From positions 1 to 12,009 of the forward strand of contig JAOUPZ010000058.1 of NCBI GenBank assembly GCA_029879595.1: a stretch of 12,009 nt of DNA. The letters are read 5' to 3'. The position numbers and the translations under genes were made by a program. The number at the start of each line of letters is the position of its first letter. Within the stretch, counting starts at the first letter, position 1. Positions 1 to 5,763 of the stretch are shown here, in pieces. This DNA comes from Deltaproteobacteria bacterium (lineage in GTDB: Bacteria > SAR324 > JACQKK01). Under the pieces are notes generated by a model. It searched no databases. It was not told where the DNA came from and saw nothing but the letters and a program-made list of their open reading frames with translations.

Positions 1-330
1 CTGCAGGAACCCCCGCAGCAGCTTCTCATAGGAATACGGGTCCGAGCCCTCGCGGCTGAACATCAGAATCCCCGTAGGACCCAGACTGTGCCGGGCCTGG
101 TAATCCTCCATGTCATGCCCGTCGTCTTTGGGTGACTCACCTTTGATGGAAGGAAAAACATACACCCCGGAACTGGGTATGGTCTCCAGGAAAAACATGC
201 TGAGCCCTTCTTCCCTGGGCAGCGGCAGCATGCCCCCGCCGGGGGGATGGATAACCACCCAGTAGAAATAGCCCCAGCCCATCAGCACCAGGGCGCATAC
301 CACCGAACTGATAATGCTCCGAAAAAACAT
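1..330 (-). CDS. Membrane-anchored protein of unknown function, C-terminus beyond left edge
   Basis: The reading frame is open from an ATG at 330 to the window edge, giving 110 visible residues. A strong ribosome binding site (GGAGGGTGAC) sits directly before the ATG. The N-terminus (MFFRSIISSVVCALVLMGWG) continues into YFYWVVIHPP and forms one hydrophobic segment of about 22 residues. This could be a signal anchor. The remainder is a soluble, probably periplasmic part that starts Pro/Gly-rich and includes SGVYVFPS and LGPTGILMFSREG. I do not recognise the family. The layout (short anchor, Pro-rich linker, then a GVYxFP-type stretch) recalls small uncharacterised envelope proteins, but that is only an impression. 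The gene lies downstream of tag on the same strand, 153 bases away and with its own promoter candidate, so co-transcription is uncertain. Confidence 0.75.
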   Translation of the reverse strand, partial: MFFRSIISSVVCALVLMGWGYFYWVVIHPPGGGMLPLPREEGLSMFFLETIPSSGVYVFPSIKGESPKDDGHDMEDYQARHSLGPTGILMFSREGSDPYSYEKLLRGFLQ

Positions 331-374
331 GTCACCCTCCACCTGTATTTCTGTTCGGCAAGATTTTTCCAACG

Positions 375-407
375 ATTATATATACATCCACCGCCTTTGG
401 CGAACAA
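375..407 (-). promoter_or_regulatory. Candidate sigma70 promoter for the left-edge gene
   Basis: On the minus strand TTGTTC (407-402) is followed after 17 bases by TATATA (384-379). The latter runs into a perfect TATAAT (380-375). The -10 region ends 44 bases before the ATG at 330. The spacer contains a small inverted repeat, CGCC-TTT-GGCG (392-402). The -35 match is moderate and the AT-rich -10 stands out against GC-rich surroundings. Confidence 0.4.
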
Positions 408-483
408 TTACACCCAAACGCTCTCCCCACCGGTCCGGCCGGCTCTGGTCACCAGGCGCAAGGCCCTGCCGCCCCGGCCATGG

Positions 484-1098
484 TCAGCCCCCGCACAACT
501 CCGCATGTCTGAAGCATGAAGTTATATGGTCATTGACCATCCCCGTGGCCTGCATGTGCGAATAACAAACAATCGGACCCAGAAACCTGAAACCCCGCTG
601 TTTCAAATCCCTGCTCAGAGCTTCGGCCAGGGCCGTGGTTGCCGGAACGTCCTGGTCGCGGGCCCAGGAATTCACCCGGGGAGCACCCCCGGCGAAATCC
701 CAGATATAACCGGCGAAGCTTTCAAAGTCCTCCTGCACCTTTATGAACCGGGCGGCATTGTTCACGGCGGCCTCCAGCTTGGCCCGGTTGCGGATCAGCC
801 CCGCGTCGGCCATCAGCTCTTCGATTTTGCGTCCATCAAAAGCGGCCACCCGGCGGGGGTCAAACCCAGCGAACGCACGGCGGTAGTTTTCCCTTTTGCC
901 CAGCACTGTGCGCCAGGAAAGCCCGGCCTGGGCGCTTTCCAGTACCAGGAACTCGAACATGACCGCATCGGAATAAACGGGCACCCCCCACTCCCGGTCA
1001 TGATAATCCGTGTACAGACGGTCTCCCGGGGGCACCCAGCCGCAGCGTTTCCGTCCGTCCTCCAAGCCGGCCTCAAAGCCGGCCGCTTTATCCGTCAT
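484..1098 (-). CDS. tag: DNA-3-methyladenine glycosylase I (Tag)
   Basis: Cytosolic base-excision repair enzyme that removes 3-methyladenine from alkylated DNA, leaving an abasic site. The 204-residue product matches the Tag family along its length. It has CGWVPPGDRLYTDYHDREWG near the N-terminus, the LESAQAGLSWRTVLGKRENYR block and the NDHITSCFRH end. The Tag zinc ligands (two Cys, two His in the E. coli enzyme) correspond to C19, H33, H191 and C195, all present. The acidic residue used for base recognition corresponds to E54, and the aromatic pocket to Y32 and W62. The start at 1098 has GGAG eight bases upstream. The N-terminus is about 15 residues longer than in E. coli Tag. The gene diverges from the YihY-family gene and stands 153 bases upstream of the left-edge gene. 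The family call is secure. Confidence 0.96.
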   Translation of the reverse strand: MTDKAAGFEAGLEDGRKRCGWVPPGDRLYTDYHDREWGVPVYSDAVMFEFLVLESAQAGLSWRTVLGKRENYRRAFAGFDPRRVAAFDGRKIEELMADAGLIRNRAKLEAAVNNAARFIKVQEDFESFAGYIWDFAGGAPRVNSWARDQDVPATTALAEALSRDLKQRGFRFLGPIVCYSHMQATGMVNDHITSCFRHAELCGG

Positions 1099-1134
1099 GC
1101 TGTTTTCTCCGGGTCCTGTTCCCGCCGCCGTCCA

Positions 1135-1156
1135 GTTTATGCCCTGTTTATGCCCC
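1135..1156. repeat. Tandem 11-bp direct repeat upstream of tag
   Basis: GTTTATGCCCT (1135-1145) is followed immediately by GTTTATGCCCC (1146-1156), 10 of 11 bases identical. The repeat lies 37 bases upstream of the tag start. On the tag strand it reads GGGCATAAAC twice. Two head-to-tail copies one helical turn apart could be a binding site for a regulator or a chance duplication. Confidence 0.5.
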
Positions 1157-1226
1157 GACTCCCGCCGGGATCCGCACCACCTGGAACACCTTATGAATTC
1201 GGAAGGGGCTTTTCAACACTTCCCCA

Positions 1227-1255
1227 GAAAACCGCACCCGGCAGAGGCGGTTTTC
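1227..1255. repeat. 9-bp perfect inverted repeat in the tag/yihY-like intergenic region
   Basis: GAAAACCGC (1227-1235) and GCGGTTTTC (1247-1255) are perfect complements around an 11-base spacer. The right arm contributes only four T's, so a strong intrinsic terminator is unlikely. The position, between two divergent genes, fits an operator or leader hairpin. The rest of the 1099-1409 gap shows an eight-T run (1344-1351), but no convincing -35/-10 pair. Confidence 0.4.
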
Positions 1256-1377
1256 CCTGCCTGGACCCTGACGACCGGGGCCCGGAAAGCGGGAACCGCA
1301 ACTCCCAGAGCCTTACCAAGAAATATTCTCCACCCTGGATGGCGTTTTTTTTCCGGGGAGGTTATAAGACAGGAAGT

Positions 1378-1410
1378 ATGGAAATCATGCCAAAGGAATC
1401 AGAGGGTTAA
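1378..1410 (+). CDS. Possible ten-codon leader ORF overlapping the yihY-like start
   Basis: ATG at 1378 opens MEIMPKESEG and stops at TAA 1408-1410. The last A of the stop is the first base of the next gene's ATG (TAATG arrangement). AGGAAG lies just upstream of the ATG, though close to it, and GGGGAGG lies further up. Such overlaps often give translational coupling. With ten codons, chance is a real alternative, and I rate it only as possible. Confidence 0.2.
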   Translation: MEIMPKESEG

Positions 1411-2381
1411 TGAGCACCTATTACCAGCGCCTGCTAAGATTCAGATCTGTTGTGCGGGGAAAACTATGGGGCTCCCCGGGAGATCCTCCGGGGAACCACT
1501 ACATGAAAGTGCTGCTGACCCTGCTGCTGACGGTGCATTCCTTCCGGCGCAGCCACCTGGAAATGCACGCCTCGGGGCTGTCCTTCTACATGATGCTTTC
1601 CATGGTGCCCTTTCTGGCCATCATACTGTTCCTGCTGGACATAACCGGCATTCCCGCCAAGCATCTGCCCGAAATGCTGGAGTTCCTGGCCGGAGGAAAC
1701 CGCACCCTGGCCGACCATATCACCCAGTTCGCCCTGAAGGCCCGGGTAGGCATGATGGGAACCGTGGGCTTCGGGATCACCATGGTCATCGGGTTTGTAC
1801 TGTTGCAAAGGGTCAAGGTAACCCTGAACACCATCTGGAACGTCAGCAAATGGGCCAGCTACCGGCGCCGCATGGCGGAATACGCCACGGTGCTGGCCAT
1901 GTTTCCCCTGCTGCTGGCAATCACGGTCGGTGTGGCCTCCCTTCTCTCCAGCCCCCCGGTACGGGCGCTCCTGCTGCAGGTACGGATCGTCGACGAGATA
2001 TCCTTCGCCATGATCAAGGCCACCAGTATCATGCTGCTGTGGATGGCCGTGTTCTATGCCTATGCCATTTTGCCCGACACCAAGGTGATATCCCGCAATG
2101 CGGCCATCGGAGCAGTTGTGGGCACCCTGGGACTGGTGGTGGCCCAGGAGATATACCAGTCATTCCTGATACTGGTCACCCGGCAGAACGTGATCTATGG
2201 GGCGCTGGCCATGCTGCCGGCCCTGATGCTCTGGTTTTACATGGGATGGATGGTATTTCTCTTCGGGGCCGAGCTGACCCATGCCATCCAGAATTACAAT
2301 GGAATGCTAGAGGACCGGCGCGCAGAACTGGCCGAGTCGGAAGAATGGTGGGCGCTGGAGCAGGAGGCATGGCCGGTCTGA
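1410..2381 (+). CDS. YihY/BrkB family inner-membrane protein
   Basis: Polytopic inner-membrane protein of 323 residues. The family (YihY, also called BrkB or, historically and wrongly, RNase BN) has no settled function; transport or envelope roles have been proposed. Family hallmarks visible are the first-helix motif ASGLSFYMMLSMVPFLAII (about residues 54-72), LNTIWNV (119-125) and the terminal YGALAMLPALMLWFYMGW region (243-260), followed by LFGAELTHAIQNY. About six membrane segments can be drawn, roughly at 55-77, 112-132, 158-181, 198-221, 230-250 and 256-276. The cytosolic tail is acidic (EDRRAELAESEEWW). The start at 1410 has GAGGG nearby and an upstream mini-ORF ends on it. It is convergent with the barrel-like gene that follows. 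Confidence 0.9.
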   Translation: MSTYYQRLLRFRSVVRGKLWGSPGDPPGNHYMKVLLTLLLTVHSFRRSHLEMHASGLSFYMMLSMVPFLAIILFLLDITGIPAKHLPEMLEFLAGGNRTLADHITQFALKARVGMMGTVGFGITMVIGFVLLQRVKVTLNTIWNVSKWASYRRRMAEYATVLAMFPLLLAITVGVASLLSSPPVRALLLQVRIVDEISFAMIKATSIMLLWMAVFYAYAILPDTKVISRNAAIGAVVGTLGLVVAQEIYQSFLILVTRQNVIYGALAMLPALMLWFYMGWMVFLFGAELTHAIQNYNGMLEDRRAELAESEEWWALEQEAWPV

Positions 2382-2390
2382 GGACCGGCC
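2371..2390 (+). terminator. GC-rich hairpin over the yihY-like stop codon
   Basis: GGCCGGTC (2371-2378) and GACCGGCC (2383-2390) are perfect complements around a TGAG loop that includes the TGA stop. No U-tract follows, so a classic intrinsic terminator is not supported. It may slow ribosomes or polymerase, or protect the 3' end from exonucleases. Confidence 0.3.
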
Positions 2391-2412
2391 GGAACGGGGA
2401 AGAAGGGAAGCG

Positions 2413-2434
2413 GCCGCCGGAAAAAACCGGCCGG
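2413..2434. repeat. Imperfect hairpin with A6/T6 loop between convergent genes
   Basis: Arms from the stretch CGGCCGCCGG (2411-2420) and CCGGCCGG (2427-2434) pair with one mismatch around an AAAAAA loop (TTTTTT on the other strand). It sits in the 80-base gap between two converging genes, where a bidirectional stop would be useful. The T's are in the loop rather than after the stem, so terminator function is a guess. Confidence 0.25.
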
Positions 2435-2461
2435 CACCGCCCCCCCCGGCTTCCCACAGCG

Positions 2462-3397
2462 CTAGAAGTGGTATGCCACTGAAACCGTCTTGGATTCGTA
2501 TTTGTTGGTGTTGACGTTGTTCAGCGTGTCGGTGCGGGTGCCATTCTCGATATGCAGCAGCACAGCCAGTCCGTCCAGCTTGGCGTAACCAATGTCGAAC
2601 ACGTTGAATCCGGCCTCGGTATTCTCTTCCACCAGGTTTATCCGCTGGTAACCGGCATGGACGTTCTGGAAGTTGACCTCCGCCACAAACATGTCCTGGC
2701 GCAGTTCGGTCTGCCCGATGGAGGCGAAATCGTTATAAAACGAGGCGTTGGCCTCCACATGCAGGAGGAAGTTGCCCTCCATGCTGTATGCCAGCCCAAA
2801 CTTTCTCACCGCCCGCACTGATTCCTGGGTGGGTACCAGGGGCTCGGTGTATTTGAACTCCTCGGTTCCGCCGGCCACACCAAGATAAACCACATCGGCC
2901 ACACGGTAGGAAACCCCGAACACGGGGCTGTTGATGCGCAGCTTGGCCTTATTGGGCATATCGAGAGTGGAGTGTTCAATGGCAAAGCCCAGCGCACCCG
3001 AGTCCATCATGGGAGCGGCCAGCGCAAAGTTGGTCACATTCAAGTCGTTGCTGTTGCCGGTCAGCTTCAACTGCTCCAGCGCGAAACCAATCTCCTTGGA
3101 GTTGTTTTCGAATCCGGCGAAGTTTCCGCTGTAATCGGTGGATGTGTTGGGATTGACCGTCAGGTCTGTATCGGAAACACCCTGAATCTGCCCCATGCCG
3201 AAGCGCTTGCGCTCCGTCCAGACCATCACCGCCGGGTTGTCCGGAGTCAGGCTGGCATCGGGCACAGATAATACATGGCCGGGGTCAAGAACCCGGGCCG
3301 CCGAAGGCACCAGTGATGGTGCGGCAATCTGCGCCTGAGCCGTAGTAGCCGCCAGTACCATAAACAAAAACAGCGCTGACCATTTTATGCGTATCAT
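2462..3397 (-). CDS. Exported protein, probable outer-membrane beta-barrel, family unknown
   Basis: 311-residue protein with a clear signal peptide: MIRIK, a hydrophobic core LFMVLAATT, and an AQA site with cleavage likely after residue 22. The mature part is rich in alternating hydrophobic/polar strands (FGLAYSMEGNFLLHVEANAS, FNVFDIGYAKLDGLAVLLHI). It ends SVAYHF with a terminal Phe, the usual signature of proteins inserted by the Bam machinery. The segment NPAVMVWTERK resembles the N-terminal NPA motif of FadL/PorV-like barrels, but I cannot place it in a named family. The frame is open upstream to an ATG at 3526. I choose 3397 because AGGAG sits eight bases before it and the signal peptide begins there. 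A small GCAGG/CCTGC hairpin (3421-3435) lies in the leader. Confidence 0.8.
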   Translation of the reverse strand: MIRIKWSALFLFMVLAATTAQAQIAAPSLVPSAARVLDPGHVLSVPDASLTPDNPAVMVWTERKRFGMGQIQGVSDTDLTVNPNTSTDYSGNFAGFENNSKEIGFALEQLKLTGNSNDLNVTNFALAAPMMDSGALGFAIEHSTLDMPNKAKLRINSPVFGVSYRVADVVYLGVAGGTEEFKYTEPLVPTQESVRAVRKFGLAYSMEGNFLLHVEANASFYNDFASIGQTELRQDMFVAEVNFQNVHAGYQRINLVEENTEAGFNVFDIGYAKLDGLAVLLHIENGTRTDTLNNVNTNKYESKTVSVAYHF

Positions 3398-3510
3398 GAA
3401 GGATTCTCCTGGTTGTTTTTGCAGGATCAACCTGCTGTTCCATCTGTTATTAAAACCGTATACAGGGGCAGAAGCAGGAGCATGTCCGTCCCTATGCCTG
3501 GAAAATACAA

Positions 3511-3525
3511 TGCACTTACTGTGCA
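3511..3525. repeat. Short palindrome upstream of the barrel-like gene
   Basis: TGCAC-TTACT-GTGCA is a perfect 5-bp inverted repeat at 3511-3525, 114 bases before the chosen start of the minus-strand barrel-like gene. The size fits a dimeric regulator half-site pair. It could also arise by chance. No convincing -35/-10 pair could be drawn in this 217-base gap. Confidence 0.25.
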
Positions 3526-3614
3526 ATGATCACGGTTTAAAGGAAATATTTTAAGGAATTTTGCAGACAGGCGGGAATCAGTGTGAAAACAGACGGGCGG
3601 AGACGGCTCCCGCC

Positions 3615-4493
3615 TCAATCCGGGATCCCGGTGGAGCCCCGCCCGGAGATGGATTCCAGGAAGGACACGACCCGGCGGATATAGTCCGGCCCGGCAGCTA
3701 TATATGTATCGTTGTGCCGCCCCTCAGGCACGGCATGAAAGACCTTGCGGGGGCTGCGGGCCTGTTCGAACAGCTCCCGCCCCATCTGAAAGGGAACCAG
3801 TTCGTCCTGTTCCCCATGGATGAACAGCAGGGGCAGGTCCAGCTCCGCCAGGGCCTTCCGGTTGTCGAAGCCGGTTCTCACCAGCCGGGATATGCCGGGC
3901 AGGGGCAGCACATGTTTTGCCATGGCCGGCACGGATGTAAAGGCGGACTCCATGATCAGCCCCCGCGCCGGCCTGAGCAGGGCCACCTGGGCCGCCACCG
4001 CCGCCCCCAGGGAGCGCCCGAACAGCACTATCGGCCGGCCCGCCGCCCGGCCCGCCAGCCAGTCAAAGGCGGCCACTCCATCACTGATCAGTCCCTGCTC
4101 CGAGGGGCTCCCGGAACTGCCCCCATAGCCCCTGTAATCAAAAATGAACACCCCGAGGCCCTCCCGGTAAAGCAACCCCAGGTTATGCAGCCGGTTGACC
4201 CTGGTTCCCGCATTGCCATGGAAAAAAAGCAGCGCCGGGAGTGGCCCCTCACCATCCCCCGCACCGCCGGGGGGAAGCCACCAGCCCCGGAGTCGCTCGC
4301 CGTCAGCCGTTTCAAACACCACATCCTCAAAGCGCATCCCCAGATCGGCCGGAGTCGGTTCCTGCTCGGGGCTGGGGTGGTAGATCATGGCCGGCTCCAG
4401 CAGGGCCAGCAGCAGGTACACGGCCCCGATGGCCGCCGTAATTAGTAGAAGGGTCCACATGGGTGATGGGGATGTTGGGGGTTGTTCCTTCAA
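3615..4493 (-). CDS. Membrane-anchored alpha/beta hydrolase (BEM46/ABHD13-like)
   Basis: Serine hydrolase of 292 residues with an N-terminal membrane segment (about residues 12-34, WTLLLITAAIGAVYLLLALL) and an alpha/beta-hydrolase domain. The visible signature residues are oxyanion-loop HGNAG (92-96), FDYRGYG (118-124), nucleophile elbow GRSLG with S161, acid D230 in HGEQDELVP, and H260 in EGRHND. This layout matches the BEM46/ABHD13-like branch; the substrate (ester, lipid or thioester) cannot be told from sequence. The start is the TTG at 4493, with a weak GGAACGGA upstream. The ATG at 4460 would drop 11 residues and keep the anchor, but has no purine-rich site before it. It is followed after 217 bases by the barrel-like gene, which is likely a separate unit. 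Confidence 0.88.
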   Translation of the reverse strand: MKEQPPTSPSPMWTLLLITAAIGAVYLLLALLEPAMIYHPSPEQEPTPADLGMRFEDVVFETADGERLRGWWLPPGGAGDGEGPLPALLFFHGNAGTRVNRLHNLGLLYREGLGVFIFDYRGYGGSSGSPSEQGLISDGVAAFDWLAGRAAGRPIVLFGRSLGAAVAAQVALLRPARGLIMESAFTSVPAMAKHVLPLPGISRLVRTGFDNRKALAELDLPLLFIHGEQDELVPFQMGRELFEQARSPRKVFHAVPEGRHNDTYIAAGPDYIRRVVSFLESISGRGSTGIPD

Positions 4494-4510
4494 GTCGTCC
4501 GTTCCGTCAT

Positions 4511-4523
4511 GGCAAATTTTGCC
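4511..4523. repeat. 13-bp palindrome just upstream of the hydrolase start
   Basis: GGCAAATTTTGCC is a 6-bp inverted repeat around a single base, 17 bases upstream of the TTG start at 4493. It could be an operator overlapping a promoter or the 5' leader. The gap 4494-4812 otherwise shows no gene I can support. The frames open in it have no convincing start signal or family resemblance. Confidence 0.3.
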
Positions 4524-4764
4524 TGCGCCGCCGCGGCTCCGGCCGCCCGGGGAATCTGTTCGGGCCCATCATAGCAGCAGCACGCCCCAGGTGCGACTCC
4601 GGACATTTGCCGGGAATCGCCGGCCGCCTGCCGGGGAGGGGAAAACGCCTCCTGAAGCATCATTCAGGCTCTTCAACCCCCAGATCAAAATCTTCCTGTA
4701 CTGCCATCAGGAAAAATTGGAGGGGTTTTTGCATTTCACGGTTGGATAAAGAAACTTTGTCCAC

Positions 4765-4776
4765 CGGTCCGGACCG
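4765..4776. repeat. 12-bp palindrome upstream of the second exported protein
   Basis: CGGTCCGGACCG is a perfect palindrome ending 36 bases before the GTG at 4813. Its position fits an operator near the promoter of that gene. The neighbouring sequence (TTGCAT at 4729, GGATAAAG at 4744) gives no well-spaced promoter, so regulation is inference. Confidence 0.3.
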
Positions 4777-4812
4777 TGAGATCCGGAAAAAACGGAATGT
4801 TGTGGTGAAAAC

Positions 4813-5472
4813 GTGACAACTGATGCAATGACGACACAAAAACATATATCAGGCCCAGACCGGAAGCATGTTTCCGTATTTGTTGGCGGCATGGCGCTGT
4901 TGCTGGCACTGCTGTGCTCTGCGGCCGGTACGGCCCGGGCCGATGAGATCGGCCTGCTGCGGTTCTATTATTCCAAATGGATATCCGGTGCAATGCTGAA
5001 AAGCCCCCTGGACCCGGAGGGCCAATTGGCCGGGAAAAAACTGGAATTGCTTTCCAAGGGCGAGGTGGAGCTGATCCTGTGGGATCACCTGGGAGTATCA
5101 TACACAGGCCAGAAAATAGGCCGGAAGACCCGTGTGGGCCCCTCCCTGGTGGAGGAATACTCCTTCCAGACCTTCACCAGCCTGACCCTGTACCCCTTTG
5201 CCAGCCGGCACAATGCGTTTAATCTTTTCATCGGCGCCGGCAGGGGCCAGGCGCAATTCGAAGTAAGGGTGGACAGGGTGTTCCAGGAAGACCCGCTCTA
5301 CAAGGGAATCCCGCTCAAGCGCCGCTTCGCCGGAATGGAGTACACCTATGAGCGGGTGGGTTACCGCCTGGAAGCCATGGCCGTGAACGGGATGAAGCAA
5401 GCTGCCGATGGCCGCGTGGTGGAGATCATCCAGCGGCTGGGTTATTTCACCATGTACATCCCCTTTAACTGA
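4813..5472 (+). CDS. Exported protein, probable small outer-membrane beta-barrel
   Basis: 219-residue protein with a hydrophobic stretch (GGMALLLALLCSAAGT) and a likely signal-peptidase site after ARA (residue 43, before DEIG). The mature part of about 175 residues alternates polar and hydrophobic residues. It has many aromatics at strand ends (LLRFYYSKW, SLTLYPFA, NAFNLFIGAGRGQAQFEVRV, GYFTMYIPFN), which suggests a small outer-membrane barrel or a lipid-facing periplasmic protein. I do not recognise a family. The GTG at 4813 is the first start, with GGTG before it. The ATG at 4828 removes five residues and leaves a more usual n-region. Neither has a strong ribosome binding site. The gene is monocistronic and followed by the tRNA with its own promoter. 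Confidence 0.7.
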   Translation: MTTDAMTTQKHISGPDRKHVSVFVGGMALLLALLCSAAGTARADEIGLLRFYYSKWISGAMLKSPLDPEGQLAGKKLELLSKGEVELILWDHLGVSYTGQKIGRKTRVGPSLVEEYSFQTFTSLTLYPFASRHNAFNLFIGAGRGQAQFEVRVDRVFQEDPLYKGIPLKRRFAGMEYTYERVGYRLEAMAVNGMKQAADGRVVEIIQRLGYFTMYIPFN

Positions 5473-5512
5473 CAGCCCGGCGCGGCCTTGATGAAAACCA
5501 CGCCAAACTCTG

Positions 5513-5541
5513 TTGACATCCCCTCGCACTGCATTTAAATT
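5513..5541 (+). promoter_or_regulatory. Strong sigma70 promoter of the tRNA-Gly gene
   Basis: TTGACA (5513-5518), a perfect -35, is followed by a 17-base spacer and TAAATT (5536-5541). The -10 region ends 26 bases before the tRNA. Transcription would start near 5548-5550, giving a leader of about 20 bases removed by RNase P. It is the best promoter in the window. Confidence 0.85.
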
Positions 5542-5567
5542 TGATTTTTCCCAAGTGAGGAATACCA

Positions 5568-5639
5568 GCGGGAATAGCTCAGTGGTAGAGCACAACCTTG
5601 CCAAGGTTGGGGTCGCGGGTTCAAGTCCCGTTTCCCGCT
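5568..5639 (+). tRNA. tRNA-Gly (anticodon GCC)
   Basis: Complete cloverleaf of 72 bases. The acceptor stem GCGGGAA pairs with TTCCCGC (5632-5638), with discriminator T at 5639 as usual for tRNA-Gly. The D-arm is AGCTCAGTGGTAGAGC. The anticodon stem CAACC/GGTTG encloses TTGCCAA, with GCC at 5600-5602. The T-arm is GCGGG-TTCAAGT-CCCGT. CCA is not encoded (the next bases are CTC), so it must be added by the CCA-adding enzyme. The gene stands alone with its own promoter and terminator. No integrase or direct-repeat attachment site is visible next to it. Confidence 0.97.
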
Positions 5640-5670
5640 CTGAAATACAGAAGAGAACAGCAGGAAGCAC

Positions 5671-5696
5671 AGAAGAAAAAAGAAGAAAAAAGAAGA
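5671..5696 (+). repeat. Tandem AGAAGAAAAA repeat in the tRNA 3' trailer
   Basis: AGAAGAAAAA occurs twice (5671-5680, 5681-5690), followed by a partial third copy (5691-5696). It sits inside an almost pure purine tract from about 5648 to 5716. This unstructured trailer separates the tRNA from its terminator. Confidence 0.6.
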
Positions 5697-5712
5697 ACAC
5701 AGCAGAAAAAAC

Positions 5713-5744
5713 AAAACCTGCGGCCCCGCCGCAGGTTTTTTTTT
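5713..5744 (+). terminator. Strong intrinsic terminator, probably bidirectional
   Basis: AAAACCTGCGGC (5713-5724) pairs perfectly with GCCGCAGGTTTT (5728-5739) around a CCC loop. A nine-T run (5736-5744) follows on the plus strand. On the minus strand the same stem is followed by TTTT-G-TTTTTT. It therefore can also end the galU transcript, whose stop lies 20 bases away. Confidence 0.92.
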
Positions 5745-5763
5745 GCCCAGCGGAGCGGCGTCT

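Noticed and set aside
526..1410. 294-codon plus-strand frame opposite tag.
   Set aside because: It is antisense to a confidently identified gene; long open frames are common in GC-rich DNA. Only its last ten codons are kept as a possible leader.
1010..2482. 490-codon plus-strand frame over tag and the YihY-family gene.
   Set aside because: It overlaps the YihY gene in another frame, shows low-complexity Gly/Pro/Arg/His composition without any motif, and has no plausible start signal.
3398..3526. N-terminal extension of the barrel-like protein to an ATG at 3526.
   Set aside because: The signal peptide and strong ribosome binding site place the start at 3397. The added 43 residues lack export features and would bury the signal peptide.
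3561..4445. 294-codon plus-strand frame opposite the hydrolase.
   Set aside because: Antisense of a gene with an intact catalytic triad; no recognisable features.
5098..5700. Minus-strand reading frames across the tRNA that give peptides such as TGLEPATPTLARLCSTTELF.
   Set aside because: This is antisense of a tRNA gene and a well-known source of false protein annotations. The frame also crosses the exported-protein gene.
5568..5760. Attachment site or island boundary at the tRNA gene.
   Set aside because: No repeated tRNA 3' end, integrase or mobile gene is visible on either side.
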